Source: Funneliformis mosseae
Lineage: Eukaryota > Glomeromycota > Glomeromycetes > Glomerales > Glomeraceae
Assembly: GCA_910592005.1 (NCBI GenBank)
Contig: CAJVPP010000006.1
Coordinates: 1-64,000 of the forward strand
Reading direction: 5' to 3'
DNA: 64,000 nucleotides
The notes below the pieces were generated by a model. The model saw nothing but the letters and a program-made list of their open reading frames with translations, searched no databases and had not been told where the DNA came from. The position numbers and the translations under genes were made by a program. Each line of letters begins with the position of its first letter. The first letter of the stretch is position 1. Below are positions 11,348 to 22,150 of this stretch, piece after piece.

Positions 11348-14300
11348 TTAAGCCAAATATCTAAGTATTGATGAATCCTCAGTATCTCTTTCTAAATATT
11401 CACGCTCTATCAGAGATTCTACACGTTTCTTAATATCTGATACCTAATATAAAGAAATAAATTATTTAAATTTCGCAATTTTAGATCATATTTGATTGTT
11501 TAAAATTTTAATAAGTTTACCTGTGCTTTAAACTTCAATTGTGACAACAATTCTGAAATTAACTCATTGTGACTAAGTGACTTTCGCATTTTCATTATTC
11601 GGACTAATGCGGCATCCACTTGGTATTGACGATCCAAGAAGACACGCTCATTAGTTTCTTGATTTTCTTCCAACTATTCAATGGATGAAATAAAAGTTAG
11701 AATAAGGAGAAATATATAAAAATTCTGACGGTTCTCCTTCATTTACCGTTTCTTTCATTTGAATAGCATTGACTTTAATACGGATTAATTTGACATCAAA
11801 ATTTTCGTCCACGATAAATTCATCAGTGGTGTTCACATCACGTCCCTTGGGAAATTTTTTGAGGACACGAACTTTACCACAAGCTAGTGATTGTAATGTA
11901 CGATCAAGCTCTTTTTTCTCTAAATGACCGAATAAATTTATATTAATGATCATTCTAAAAACGTAATCAAGCGAATAATTCCTAGATCACAAACCAATTC
12001 CCGTTTGTTCTTTAATATGCTCGTATGAGATTTTTTCTTTTTGTTTCAAGTCATTAAACTGCAATAACACTACTGCTTGGAATAAGCTTACTACTAATTC
12101 CTTATTACCCTATAAAATAATTGAATAAACAAATTTAATGAATAATTTAAATTAAACTTGAAAAAAAAAACATTAATATTTATTACTTTTTGAAACTCTG
12201 CTGCTAATAAGCAATGACCTAAAGAATTTTGCCACTTTAAATTTCGACCTCCATGTTTGCTAAGATAAAACTCTTTAAATACTTCTTGACAATCCGCCAT
12301 CTAATAGAAAAAAAATGTGTCGATGAGTTTGTTATAATAGAAAATAACAACATTATTTAGTAGATATCATATAACTCACAACAGGTGGCAGGATGAGAGG
12401 CGCTGGCGTATATGTAGGCCAAAATCCTTGGGTCAGTACATTAACATAAAGATCAATTTTTATATTTGTTCTTAGATTTTCTGAGATTCTCGAGTGCTGA
12501 AAACGATAATTTATGTTAATATATACTTGCATTCAAAATTTATATTACAGGAGGAATCGTATTTAAGCGTACGTAAAAGGAAGTCATAAAATCCCGAGAG
12601 AGATCAATGTCTTTAAACATGCCCTCTAGTTTGCTCGTGAATGCCGGTCCACATTCTGTTAAAAAAAATAAATTCAATTTTAAACACGAGAATTTTTAAT
12701 AAGCAAAAAAAAACATAAATTAGACAGGTCAATTGAATTTACCTTTTCTCAATTTGGACAACATGCTCTTCTCATAGTCGAATGATGCACTTTTGTTAAG
12801 CAAAAGACGTTTAGCAAGATCACGCTTATAAAAAGCTTCGAATATATCCTTCCCTATTAAAGAAGGAATAGAATTGTGTGAAATTCAAATCATTAACTAT
12901 AGAGTTAAATAACAAAGTAAAATAGTACCTTGAATATATCTGAACAAAACCAGCACTTCATCCAACGTCTTTTCGATTTCTGAATCATCCATACGTTTAT
13001 TACCAAGTTTTAGTTTCAAATCGACGTATTTAGCTAGTAAATAATTAAATAACATGTTAAAGCATGTTAAAGCTTGCCAATATATAGTAACAAGAAGGGG
13101 AATATCCTTGATTTTACCAATAAGTTCAGCAGGCTTATTTTGACGTTGATTGATGAACACTTCAAAACTCTCTTTTACAGTATGTGCAAAGTTATAATTT
13201 CTATCAAATGATATGGCGACAATACTATCCATTTTTTTCTTCAGTGCAAGTAAATCTTCAACCATGGTCGACTCTTGATCAATATTGTTAACTATTCCAG
13301 AACCAGTTTTCTTTAAATAGAATAAGTCATTTAATACTTTCGTTTGTATTAATTCTAATAAATTGATATAATCAAATATCTAACCTTTATATAACTTCCA
13401 AAGTAAAGACGCAGACGATCAAGAGCGTTGACTCTAGCTAAAAGATCGTATAACCTTCCTAATTCTTGTATATGCTCATCTGAATTTTGATCTTCCATCA
13501 TGTCATTGAAACCTAAGTTACAAAAGAAAAAATTTAATGCTTTTATATTATAATTCACAAATAAAAACACGATCCTAACCTTTATCCAAAAGAGCATCGA
13601 CATGTCTCTTTATTAATTCATCATCCACAACTTTTGTTAGTGGATTTTTCGTTTTCCAATCCAAATATTGAGAAATTCTTTCACTTTCCTCCTTCAAACG
13701 TTTCTTTACATGTTTTAGATATCTTGGAACGGGGTACTCATTTATAAGACGCAATCCTTCATGATGATAATAACTACGGGTTTCCGACAAAAATGGATTT
13801 TCAAAACTAGGACAATAAGTGCCAAGGTCAATAAACATGTGAATAAGGGAATGCAAAAGACTACGGTCGACGGAATCTCCGTTTCTATGATCAAAAATAA
13901 ACAGAACGTAAATATGTATATGTAAAGAGTTTAGTAATGAATAAAGATTGGCATTTAGTACGAGTAAGAACCTTCATATATTTTTTTCTCTTTTACCTTT
14001 CACGTCTGATGAATGTAATTAAACCATTTATAGTCTTCTTTTTTATATCACCTGCTGACGATGACATAATTTGTTTTTTGAAAATTTCAAGTCCCTTATC
14101 CCTAAATTGATCGAATAATGACAATCAATACTATGATAGAATATCGAAAGAGGTAAAGCATTTAGTACGGGCTTTACATGCTAACCATATTGAAATGACT
14201 CCAGATGTCTGAAGCACATAAGTTCGATCAAGATATAAAAATATACTTCGGATAAGACCCTACATTAATCATTCGGTCAGTTGAATAATAACATTGGGAA

Positions 14301-15164
14301 ACAAGGTCAAGTTGAACTAATAAAGTATACCATTTGTTCACAATGTGCCATCCAACATTTATTTACAACTATGAGAAAGGTATCGTTCTCATTTAAATTA
14401 CTGAAAATAAAAATATATAAGAAACTGTTATCATACATTTAAGTAAAAGTAAATCCAAAGAAGTAAATGATTTAAGACTTACCTCACAAGCTTGGTCTTT
14501 TCCTCTTTCAAATGTTCTTCGATCTCACCCGCTAATCTATTATAAAGCGACGAAGCCATTTTATGCAAACAAAGATTCTCACAAGCTTTATAAAGTTCTT
14601 CAAGGCTAGTACCAATGCGTTGACAATTAAAGATAGCTTGAACTGCTGTCCGAAGCTTTGACCATGTCTCTTCTTCATAATTAGCTGGTAACTTTGGTTT
14701 ATCTATTAAAATTAATAATTCTTATTAAAATTTTCATAATATCCTTATGATTCAAATTTCATACCGTTCAACTCAAACTTACCTTTTAGACCTTTAATAA
14801 CTAACTTTTTGATTGGTTGCTTTTGATGTCCTTGTCGCACTGCATCATTTGGTCTATCGGGAATTGGTTTATGTGAAGGAAAAATCAAATCTTTACCATG
14901 ATTAACAAGATCATATTTTTTCGAAGTTTTTCCTATAAAATTATCATATGAAGAACTACTAGACGCGGCAGCAGCGGCAGCAGTAGCAGATGATGATGAA
15001 CTCGGCATTGGAGTATAAGTAGGATTATCTAAACGAGTACGCTTTATTGCTCCACCACGTTCTTCATCATTATTATTATTATTGTTAAAATTGATGTTGG
15101 CGATACGATTTATATTGGAACGTGAAGTCTTATCAATAGTGTTTTGACGTGAACGTGAGCTCAT
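11348..15164 (-). CDS. CUL4: Cullin 4, scaffold of CRL4 ubiquitin ligases
   Basis: Scaffold that binds a DDB1-type adaptor at its N-terminus and the RING protein Rbx1 at its C-terminus. Seventeen exons: 14783-15164, 14483-14702, 14331-14400, 14186-14259, 13997-14101, 13580-13884, 13385-13512, 13118-13310, 12929-13033, 12743-12853, 12549-12655, 12380-12496, 12187-12300, 11995-12109, 11747-11919, 11521-11673 and 11348-11443. All phases close, giving 855 residues. A low-complexity N-terminus (poly-Asn, Ser, Ala) precedes [19 protein letters not shown], a CUL4-type start of the cullin repeats. The cullin homology part shows [20 protein letters not shown] and [13 protein letters not shown]. The C-terminal winged helix has [20 protein letters not shown]; the lysine after VRIM is the expected NEDD8 acceptor. 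It ends [16 protein letters not shown], and IQMKETV and ACGK match CUL4 rather than CUL1 or CUL3. The intron at 13034-13117 is a multiple of three without stops. Confidence 0.95.
13034..13117 (-). other. Stop-free, 3n-length intron in CUL4
   Basis: 84 bp with GT (13117-13116) and AG (13035-13034) borders. Read through, it adds 28 in-frame residues beginning [10 protein letters not shown]. Spliced out, it joins NKPAELI to AKYVD, the conserved cullin text. Retention would therefore not trigger a premature stop. Confidence 0.85.
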
Positions 15165-15735
15165 CCTTTTTTTTTTTTTGATGGGTTCTGTTATAATGCG
15201 TTTCTAGCCGTTATGACTACAAACTTTTAAATAAATGAAAGAACGGTCAGAAACTAACAAAAGTATTAGTACGCGACGAATAAACTTCACAGATAAATGG
15301 AAACGGCGTTGTATTACGTGGTTGAGAAAGAGTGTTTCTAAGCACGTGCAATAGTGAGAACCACCGTAAATTTTGTTCCAGGCAAAAAGATCGAGACCTA
15401 AATGTTGGAGAAAAGCATACGTGTCGATTGGTATAAGAGTTTATACTTGGATCAAAAGGTACTCGAAAATGGTCAATAAAAACTCACAATATTTTTATAA
15501 TAAATGTTTTATTTAAACGTTTTTACTCTTGAAAGCCCAATGGATAAATTAATTTAAGAACTCTTTTTTATTTGTAAGAAACGTAAATTACTCCAACTTT
15601 TTCGTAGACCGTCCGTCATATCATGACCTGAACGATCTACATAAATTTTATTGGTTGAATCTTGTGTAATCAATTTAATTAAATTAAATAGCGAATTTCA
15701 GATTTCTTTCTTTTCAACTTTTCGCATCTATCCTA
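15165..15735. promoter_or_regulatory. Divergent promoter region, CUL4 (-) and eL43 (+)
   Basis: 571 bp between two start codons pointing apart. Contains CACGTG at 15343-15348 (AGCACGTGCA). No open frame or RNA gene seen. The exact transcription starts are not visible. Confidence 0.6.
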
Positions 15736-16385
15736 ATGGTAAGTTTTATCAATAAATTCGTAATAGCCGTCTTCTTCGGATAACAATACTGAATCATTTT
15801 TGAACCTTAATATAGGCCAAACGAACAAAGAAGGTTAATTTTAATAAATCATTTTTAATTTATTAAGGAAAAATAACGACGTGATTTTTTTGATTTCAAT
15901 TACGAATAGGTTGGAGTTGTCGGTAAATATGGTACCCGTTATGGTGCCTCATTGAGGAAACAAATCAAAAAAATGGAAATCACACAACATGCAAAATATA
16001 CCTGTAATTTTTGTGGCAAGGTACGTGATATAATGCCTCGAGGTTTTCTTTTTTTGTTTTTTTTTTTTTTTTTAAAAAAAAAAAGAAAAGAATTAGATCT
16101 TACTACTTGAATTGACTTCACAAATAACCGACTTAAAACATATTTAAATTAGGATACTGTTAAGAGAAAAGCCGTAGGTATCTGGCATTGTCGTGCATGT
16201 AAAAAAGTATTAGCAGGTGGTGCATGGACCGTTTCGTAAGTCATCATAATTCTTTTAATTCTCATTCCTTTATTCATTGAAAAAAAATTCATCTCTCACA
16301 TTTCCCATTGATTTCAAATAGAACCACCACAGCCGCTACAGTTCGTTCAACTGTTCGTCGTCTTCGAGAAATAATGGAATCTTAA
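15736..16385 (+). CDS. RPL43: 60S ribosomal protein eL43 (L37a), zinc ribbon
   Basis: Small zinc-binding protein of the large cytosolic ribosomal subunit. Five exons: 15736-15738 (ATG alone), 15816-15833 (18 nt, AKRTKK), 15910-16020, 16153-16235 and 16322-16385. Together they give exactly 92 residues, the normal length of the family. Sequence runs [28 protein letters not shown] and so on, with the zinc ligands in CNFC and CRAC, then [20 protein letters not shown]. All borders are GT-AG. The first two exons are required because AKRTKK is invariant in this family and no other copy of it lies upstream. The tiny first exons are unusual even for an intron-rich fungus. Confidence 0.97.
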
Positions 16386-16557
16386 TGAGATTACAAAAAC
16401 TTTTATTTTTTTCATAACAATAGCAGTTAATTATTTTGTATTTGCACGATAATTATAATAAAATGGATATCGAAAGATTATTTTATTAATCAGAACATAT
16501 TGAATGCTATGCAAAAGAATTTATTTATTTTAAAATGATTTTTGTCTATTCGTATAT

Positions 16558-17406
16558 CTATGATACACTATTCAGACGATATGGTTTAACTTCACTTTCA
16601 CGTGACGTTGCAACGGTATCCGTCTTCCATATCTCCTCAGGTGGTGGGTCGGGTCTAAATGAGACACTAGATGAAGGTATTCCTTCAACGACCCTTCTCG
16701 TGATTATGGATTGTTGAATAGGTTGCTGTTTTTGTCGGAACGTTTGTCGTTGTTTTTGACTTGTGGTGGTATTTTGAATATTATTAATAAGTGGTTTCTT
16801 TAGTAAAGGTTTTAACAATTTTTCAAATATTAAGGTGGCACCTTTTGAACGATCATTTTGTGCCCAATATAGAAATATCAACTTAAAAAAATTGTATCCC
16901 GGAAATGTTTCTAACAACCAATTTGACCAATTATCAGCTACTTGTAACCATCCATACACTACCCAATAAGTTAGCCATTGCTTTTGTTCATTAAAAGCTA
17001 TAATTGATGAATTTGAAGCTTCCCCTTTCTCATTATCATTTGTTGAAAGATCAATTGCTTGAATTGATTTATATGCAGGATATACCACACCAACTAAATT
17101 ACATAAAAGATAAACAGATTTCTTATACATGCTCCTAACCATCATTCCCGAAAAGATCATTAAAGCCGCAAATAAATAGACTTGCGGAATCCCCAGTTGA
17201 ACAAACATTTGGAATAACCATATTTTAGAGATTTTATTTTCGAAAAATGATATTCTAGAAACAACTTCTTGTCGAATGAAATTTGTTATTGGCGTAAGAT
17301 TTAAAGGACTATTTAATTCGAGATTTTGTAAAACTTTCTCAACTGTTGCAGTCGTTGGTAACCTCGGTTCTTCGCCAATTTCTTCCGAACCTTCATTCGA
17401 AACCAT
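16558..17406 (-). CDS. REEP/Yop1 family ER-shaping membrane protein (TB2/DP1/HVA22 domain)
   Basis: Single-exon protein of 282 residues. Members of this family insert hairpins into tubular ER and curve the membrane. The core spans about residues 70-190: hydrophobic VYLFAALMIFSGMMV and VYLLCNLVGVVYPAYKSIQA, then KQWLTYWVVYGWLQVADNW and FPGYNFFKLIFLYWAQ, the family signature. The segment between the two halves (residues 118-140) is longer than in yeast Yop1. The N-terminal 60 residues are polar. The C-terminal tail is polar and Gln-rich (QKQRQTFRQKQQPIQQS) and likely cytosolic. It resembles the longer REEP1-4 or plant HVA22 forms as much as Yop1, so no symbol is given. It shares a 218-bp divergent region with the gene at 17625. 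Confidence 0.9.
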   Translation of the reverse strand: MVSNEGSEEIGEEPRLPTTATVEKVLQNLELNSPLNLTPITNFIRQEVVSRISFFENKISKIWLFQMFVQLGIPQVYLFAALMIFSGMMVRSMYKKSVYLLCNLVGVVYPAYKSIQAIDLSTNDNEKGEASNSSIIAFNEQKQWLTYWVVYGWLQVADNWSNWLLETFPGYNFFKLIFLYWAQNDRSKGATLIFEKLLKPLLKKPLINNIQNTTTSQKQRQTFRQKQQPIQQSIITRRVVEGIPSSSVSFRPDPPPEEIWKTDTVATSRESEVKPYRLNSVS

Positions 17407-17497
17407 TTTCTCGTATGAGGAAATTTTTTTATAGTTTGTTTATTTTTTTTTTTTTATTTATTTATTACCACATTTTCAAATAGATAATCTGCAATCT

Positions 17498-17503
17498 CAC
17501 GTG
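17498..17503. promoter_or_regulatory. E-box in a divergent promoter
   Basis: CTCACGTGAG, a 10-bp palindrome at 17496-17505, lies between the REEP gene (start 17406, minus) and the gene starting at 17625 (plus). It is about 90-120 bp from both starts. Confidence 0.45.
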
Positions 17504-17624
17504 AGCTTAAAAAGCTAAAATTATGTTGATCTTTAGCGTGACGCGCGGTAACTATCATTGCTTATAAAAGGTGGTTTCAGATATCTTTTATATCTTTTAT
17601 ATATTTTGTGTTGAAGAAGTTGAA

Positions 17625-19250
17625 ATGTCGTATATGCAGCCTCACATTGGTATTTTTAGTGCAGCTCCGTTTTTTTACTCACAACAGCCCGGTCAACCAA
17701 CCTTTATTAGTTCTCTACCTGAAACCAGGTTAAATGGGTCATTTCAGAATACGAAAAAAAATAACTCTGTAACCCAAACAATAGAGACTAAGCAAACTGT
17801 GGTTGATAGGGAGATCATAGTTTTATCTTCAGATTCTGAATCAGATACTGAAACTAGAAGTCCTGTTGTGTCTAGAAAAGCGAAAGGTAAAGAAAAAGCA
17901 GATGTTGATGATTTTAATAAAAATTTGGAGGATTCCGCATCTATTATAGTAGATCAAACTCAAACTTCAAATATGGATCTTATGCCAAATTCTACTTCAA
18001 CATTCACGCGTAAAAATAGAGCTTATACTAGCAAAAATCTTCTTGATGGTTATGATTTAATGTCAAATATGGAAAACCCTCCATTCTTCCAAATGGTTAA
18101 CCCGGTTAGGGTTTTTTTGTACATATTGGAAGATCATAATACCATTATTGAGTTATTTGACATCATAATCGACTTTGCTCGAATTTATCTTGAGATTTAT
18201 AGTGAAGATAATCGAAATGTTTTAAACTTATACGATCCTCAAACTCTTATTCCTGATTTGATCTATTGCTTAAAGTCAAAAATGAAAGGTAACTTTATTA
18301 AAGTCACAAACTTTTTTAATTTTTGTAAATTTATGGATTAAATGATAATGATAATGATAATAACTTTGTATTTAGTTAATTTCTACGTGAATACATCGGA
18401 AAGATTTAAGAAGGTCGAACTGCTTGCGCGAAAGGCTATTGAAGTGATTGAACAATTAAAAGAAACAGGTTGAAAATTTATGCCTAGGGGATCGGTTTCC
18501 TTTTATACTTTACATTTTCTTTATATTTAAAGATGACCTATTGAGATGATGATTGTTATATCATTATTATTTGTAATTATTATTTATATTATAGACGAGA
18601 TGAAAAGGGCAGCATTTTATAAGAAAGTTTATGAAAGAAAAAGAAAAAATGATGAAGGAGAGAATTCACAAGAGAAACGAAGAAAGCAGGATCATGATAG
18701 TTCTGAAGATGAAAACCGATCACAGGAAGTAAGAAAAGAACGCGCAATGGAAATGGTAAAAATAAAGTGGTTAGAGATGGAACAACAAAGAAAGCTTCAA
18801 GGAAATGTGAATAGAGTTCCACCATCCAAGAGACTTAAACATCCATCTATGCCATCATCACGTTCGAAGTTCACTTCATGTGATATCCTCTTTTCTCAGA
18901 AAAGAAAGAAAACTAATGATAATTATGATGATTTAGTGGAATTATTGTCTGAACCTTTACATGAACTGATTACAGCTCATACTGTGTATGGATTATTTGA
19001 GAATTTTACTCCCTTTCAACTGAGTGAAACCGTTGACAAATGTAAAGTCCGTAGTATATTCAAATTTAATAATCCTGAAAGAAGAGAGTACTGTAAACTA
19101 TTGTATCATCAATACATCAAAACTAATATGGAAAGTACAACTAAATCTCTCGGGAGTTGGATCAATTCTTTAATATTCGAAAGCATTAAGTTTGGTCATG
19201 TCAGTGATAAAGCACATCTCCACAACTTTATGCATAGGCAAACACCTTGA
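17625..19250 (+). CDS. Unknown protein with SUMO-interacting-like motif and basic nuclear-type region
   Basis: Three exons: 17625-18288, 18376-18468 and 18595-19250. Phases close and give 470 residues. The start at 17625 is the first ATG of the frame. Residues 64-75 read IIVLSSDSESDT, a hydrophobic core followed by acidic and serine residues, the classic SUMO-interacting motif. The middle has a helical, Leu/Ile-rich stretch (FLYILEDHNTIIELFDIIID). Exon 3 begins with a highly charged region (KKVYERKRKNDEGENSQEKR) and a PPSKRLKHPS basic patch that could be a nuclear localisation signal. The C-terminal 100 residues look folded but unfamiliar (LITAHTVYGLFENFTPFQLS). An alternative is that the protein ends at the TGA right after exon 2, if intron 2 is not used; exon 3 has its own ATG at 18600. 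Function unknown; a nuclear role is inference. Confidence 0.65.
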
Positions 19251-20743
19251 TATAATCTGTATGTAAGCAAAATTATCTATGATCGTTTATAATATTTGAT
19301 ATATAGTAACTATTTATCTAATTTGTTTCAATAACCAAATTTAGATTCTTAATAAGATAGGAAGACTTAGATGTCCCCCTCGTATGCTGGGGGGGTTTTT
19401 TTTTTTAAAAAAAAAAGTATCCTTTTCTCCATTTGAATCTCTTTGTTTTTACTTTTGAATTTTTTTCCTCACAACTTTCTAAAAAGGAATAAATAGCAAC
19501 TCTTTATGTTCTTTGTATATAAAATCATATTCTTTTATAATACTGTATTTTATCACGCTATGTATTACTGCGCCCTTGTAACAACAGAAAAGTGATAAAT
19601 CAAGCATTTTTTTTTTTCGTTCACATCGGGGCTTTGTCTTATTAATATGTATGCATTATGCAGGTATCGGAAAAATAAATATATGCATTTATGCCAATTT
19701 CGTATACATATTGTAATAGCGCTTTATTGCACGGACGAAATTAACCACATATTTTGAATTCAAAGTGATAGACTGAAGAATTATTCACGCTCATGTAATT
19801 TTTTTTATGTATATGAATGTATTTAATACGGGACATATATGAAAAAGGCAGAATCGAATCCTACTCATCCCAATTCCAAATGCGTGCTCCAATCGCGAGA
19901 GGATCATAGTTGCCTTAGTAAAATCGAAGACCACAAAATTCCGATCTAGCAAAAGTTTATCGATCAACTGTGCGAAGTACTTTAAAAATGATCATAAATC
20001 TTTCGAAATATTTTGACCGTTAATATTGCATAAAAGTCACAAATCATAATTCTTGTAAAATACTATAAATATTATGTAACTTTATGATAATACTTTCATA
20101 AATTACAAACCGTAAATCTTTTACAATATTTCATATTAAAAATATTCCTGATGTATATATATCTTATCTATTTTTGACTAAACATATCTTGGTATTTCAT
20201 TATATATAATGTCATAATGCATAATATACTTGGATAATACTTTTCTAATAGGTAACCTATTTACTTCATATTTACCGATAGTAATAATACTAAATACATA
20301 AAAAATATTAGTATTACTTTGATTAATAAGCAAAAGCAATTATAAATATTATAAGTATCAAACCTTTCTTTGATATTATAATACCTAAAAAATACCTTTA
20401 TATATGGTTAAAATTAGTTTAGTAAAAATATTATCAAATGCTTTCTAAAGCAGTAATGGGTTTTTAAATATATTTTTTTGATTTTAAATATTTTAAATAA
20501 GGTTTAAATATAAGAAAATATATCTAAACCCTATATAAAACCTGTTAAAAATTATCTAAAATTGTTTAAAATTATCATTAAAACTATTAGTAACTTTTAC
20601 TTTAAGAATATTAAGTAAAAAAAAAAAAGGTATCTAAAGCTCTTATTATAAATCTAAAACTTAATTTTTAAATTATTTATTATTAAATTAAATTATATTT
20701 ACATGAAAATTTATAATTATATGAATCAAAATATGAGCTTATA
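19251..20743. other. Gene-free region, mixed then AT-rich
   Basis: 3' flank of the preceding gene, then sequence that is less AT-rich to about 20000 and very AT-rich after. A CCCCC...GGGGG hairpin at 19375-19395 is followed by a T run and an A run. No tRNA or other RNA could be folded convincingly by eye. No open frames of note. Confidence 0.5.
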
Positions 20744-20915
20744 CAGTCAACTCTTGGTATAGCAAATTCTTGATATAACGAATTTTTTGAACAAATATAA
20801 TAAAAATACTCTTATTGTAGCGAATTAGTCAATTAAATCTCTTAAAATCTTCACTATAGCCTTATAGCAAAGTTGAGGTCTAAGACATAGAGTTCGTTAT
20901 AACAAGAGTTGACTG
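20744..20915. mobile_element. MITE family B, copy 1 (pogo/Tigger-like ends), intact
   Basis: Starts CAGTCAACTCTTGGTATAGC and ends with the inverted repeat ...TAACAAGAGTTGACTG, flanked by TA at 20742-20743 and 20916-20917. 172 bp, no coding capacity. CAGTcaaCTC with ATAACGAA-like subterminal repeats and TA duplication is typical of non-autonomous pogo/Tigger/Jerky-type elements; that assignment is from memory of the ends. Confidence 0.88.
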
Positions 20916-21724
20916 TACATGTTATTTTTATAAAGCTCTAAAAAATATCTATATATATTAATACATAGAATCAATTTAATTAGTATATTATTTTCTAATT
21001 GATTCTATTTATAAAATTATGTAATTGTACTTAATCCTTATTAAGTAGTAAACTTTTATATATATATATTTATTTATTTCTAGTAAAAATATTTTTAATA
21101 CTTAATTTACTTTTGATTGTATTATATTAATAAAAAAAGTAAAATTATTTTTTACTATTGATTAATAATAAATATATTTTAAAAAAAATAAATTGTATTA
21201 TTATCTTTTATTACAAATGATTATAAAATATTAAATTTTTTATTTTTAATATTTATAATTTAAATTAATTTAAATAAATAAAAATTATTATAAAATATAA
21301 AAAATTAATTTAGTAACAAATCTATTTATAATATTCTAAAAATCTAATCTCTTATATCATTTAATTTTACATATTTATTATTATCTAACTTATAATAAAC
21401 AAATTAACAATTAATTAATAGTAAAATTTAACTCTAATTATTCATTAAATTTGAAAAAAACTTGAATAAAATAATAAATTTTATAAATAATAAAATAAAT
21501 ATCACATGTTTTATATAAAAAATTATTTAAAATACTTGTTTACAAATTGAGTCACTAAGTCAGAAAGTTTAAAAACATTATTAATTTAACAAACAAATAA
21601 AAATAATCATTTAAATAGAAAGTTAATTTTTCAAATTATTAATAATAAAATTTCTATATTAATTACTAATTTATTATAAAAAATTAAATAATAATTATTT
21701 TATCTATCTATAATATTCACATTA

Positions 21725-21893
21725 CAGTTAACTCTTAATATAACGAACTCTTAATATAACAAATTTTTTGAACAAATATAATAAAAATACTCTTGTTATA
21801 ACAAATTAGCAATTAAATTTCTTAAAATTTCACTATAGCCTTATAGCGAAGTTGAGTCTAAAACATAGAGTTCATTTTAATAAAAATTGATTA
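21725..21893. mobile_element. MITE family B, copy 2 (decayed)
   Basis: CAGTTAACTCTTAATATAAC start and degraded inverted end. The interior (ACAAATATAATAAAAATACT and CACTATAGCCTTATAGCGAA) matches copies 1 and 3. TA flanks at 21723-21724 and 21894-21895. Confidence 0.82.
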
Positions 21894-21910
21894 TATAAAT
21901 AGAATAATTA

Positions 21911-22150
21911 CAGTTAACTCTTTCTATAATAAATTTTGATATAACAAATTTATAATACAATAAATCTTTAGTATAAAAAGATTTTATTATATAGAAAAAT
22001 TTTATTATATTGAATTATACTAGATAAATATTGTATAATATTTAACGAATTAAAGTGTATTAATATACTATATATAAATAATTCTTTTTATAACAAATTT
22101 ATTTATAACAAATTTTTTTAGAAATATAAAAATTAAGAATAAATTAATTT
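21911..22150. mobile_element. Related partial family-B end
   Basis: CAGTTAACTCTTTCTATAAT at 21911, just 18 bp after copy 2, followed by several ATAACAAATTTAT-like units up to about 22120. The interior differs from copies 1-3 and the right border is unclear. Confidence 0.45.

Noticed and set aside
19375..19395. CCCCC...GGGGG hairpin followed by a T run as an intrinsic terminator
   Set aside because: This is nuclear fungal DNA, where such terminators are not used by polymerase II; kept only as a note in the region entry.
19850..19930. Possible tRNA (GAATCGAATCCT resembles a T-loop)
   Set aside because: No matching acceptor stem, D arm or anticodon stem could be folded on either strand.
20744..20915. 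CRISPR-like or promoter interpretation of repeated ATAACGAA words
   Set aside because: The words are inverted terminal and subterminal repeats of a TA-flanked MITE; no spacer array exists.
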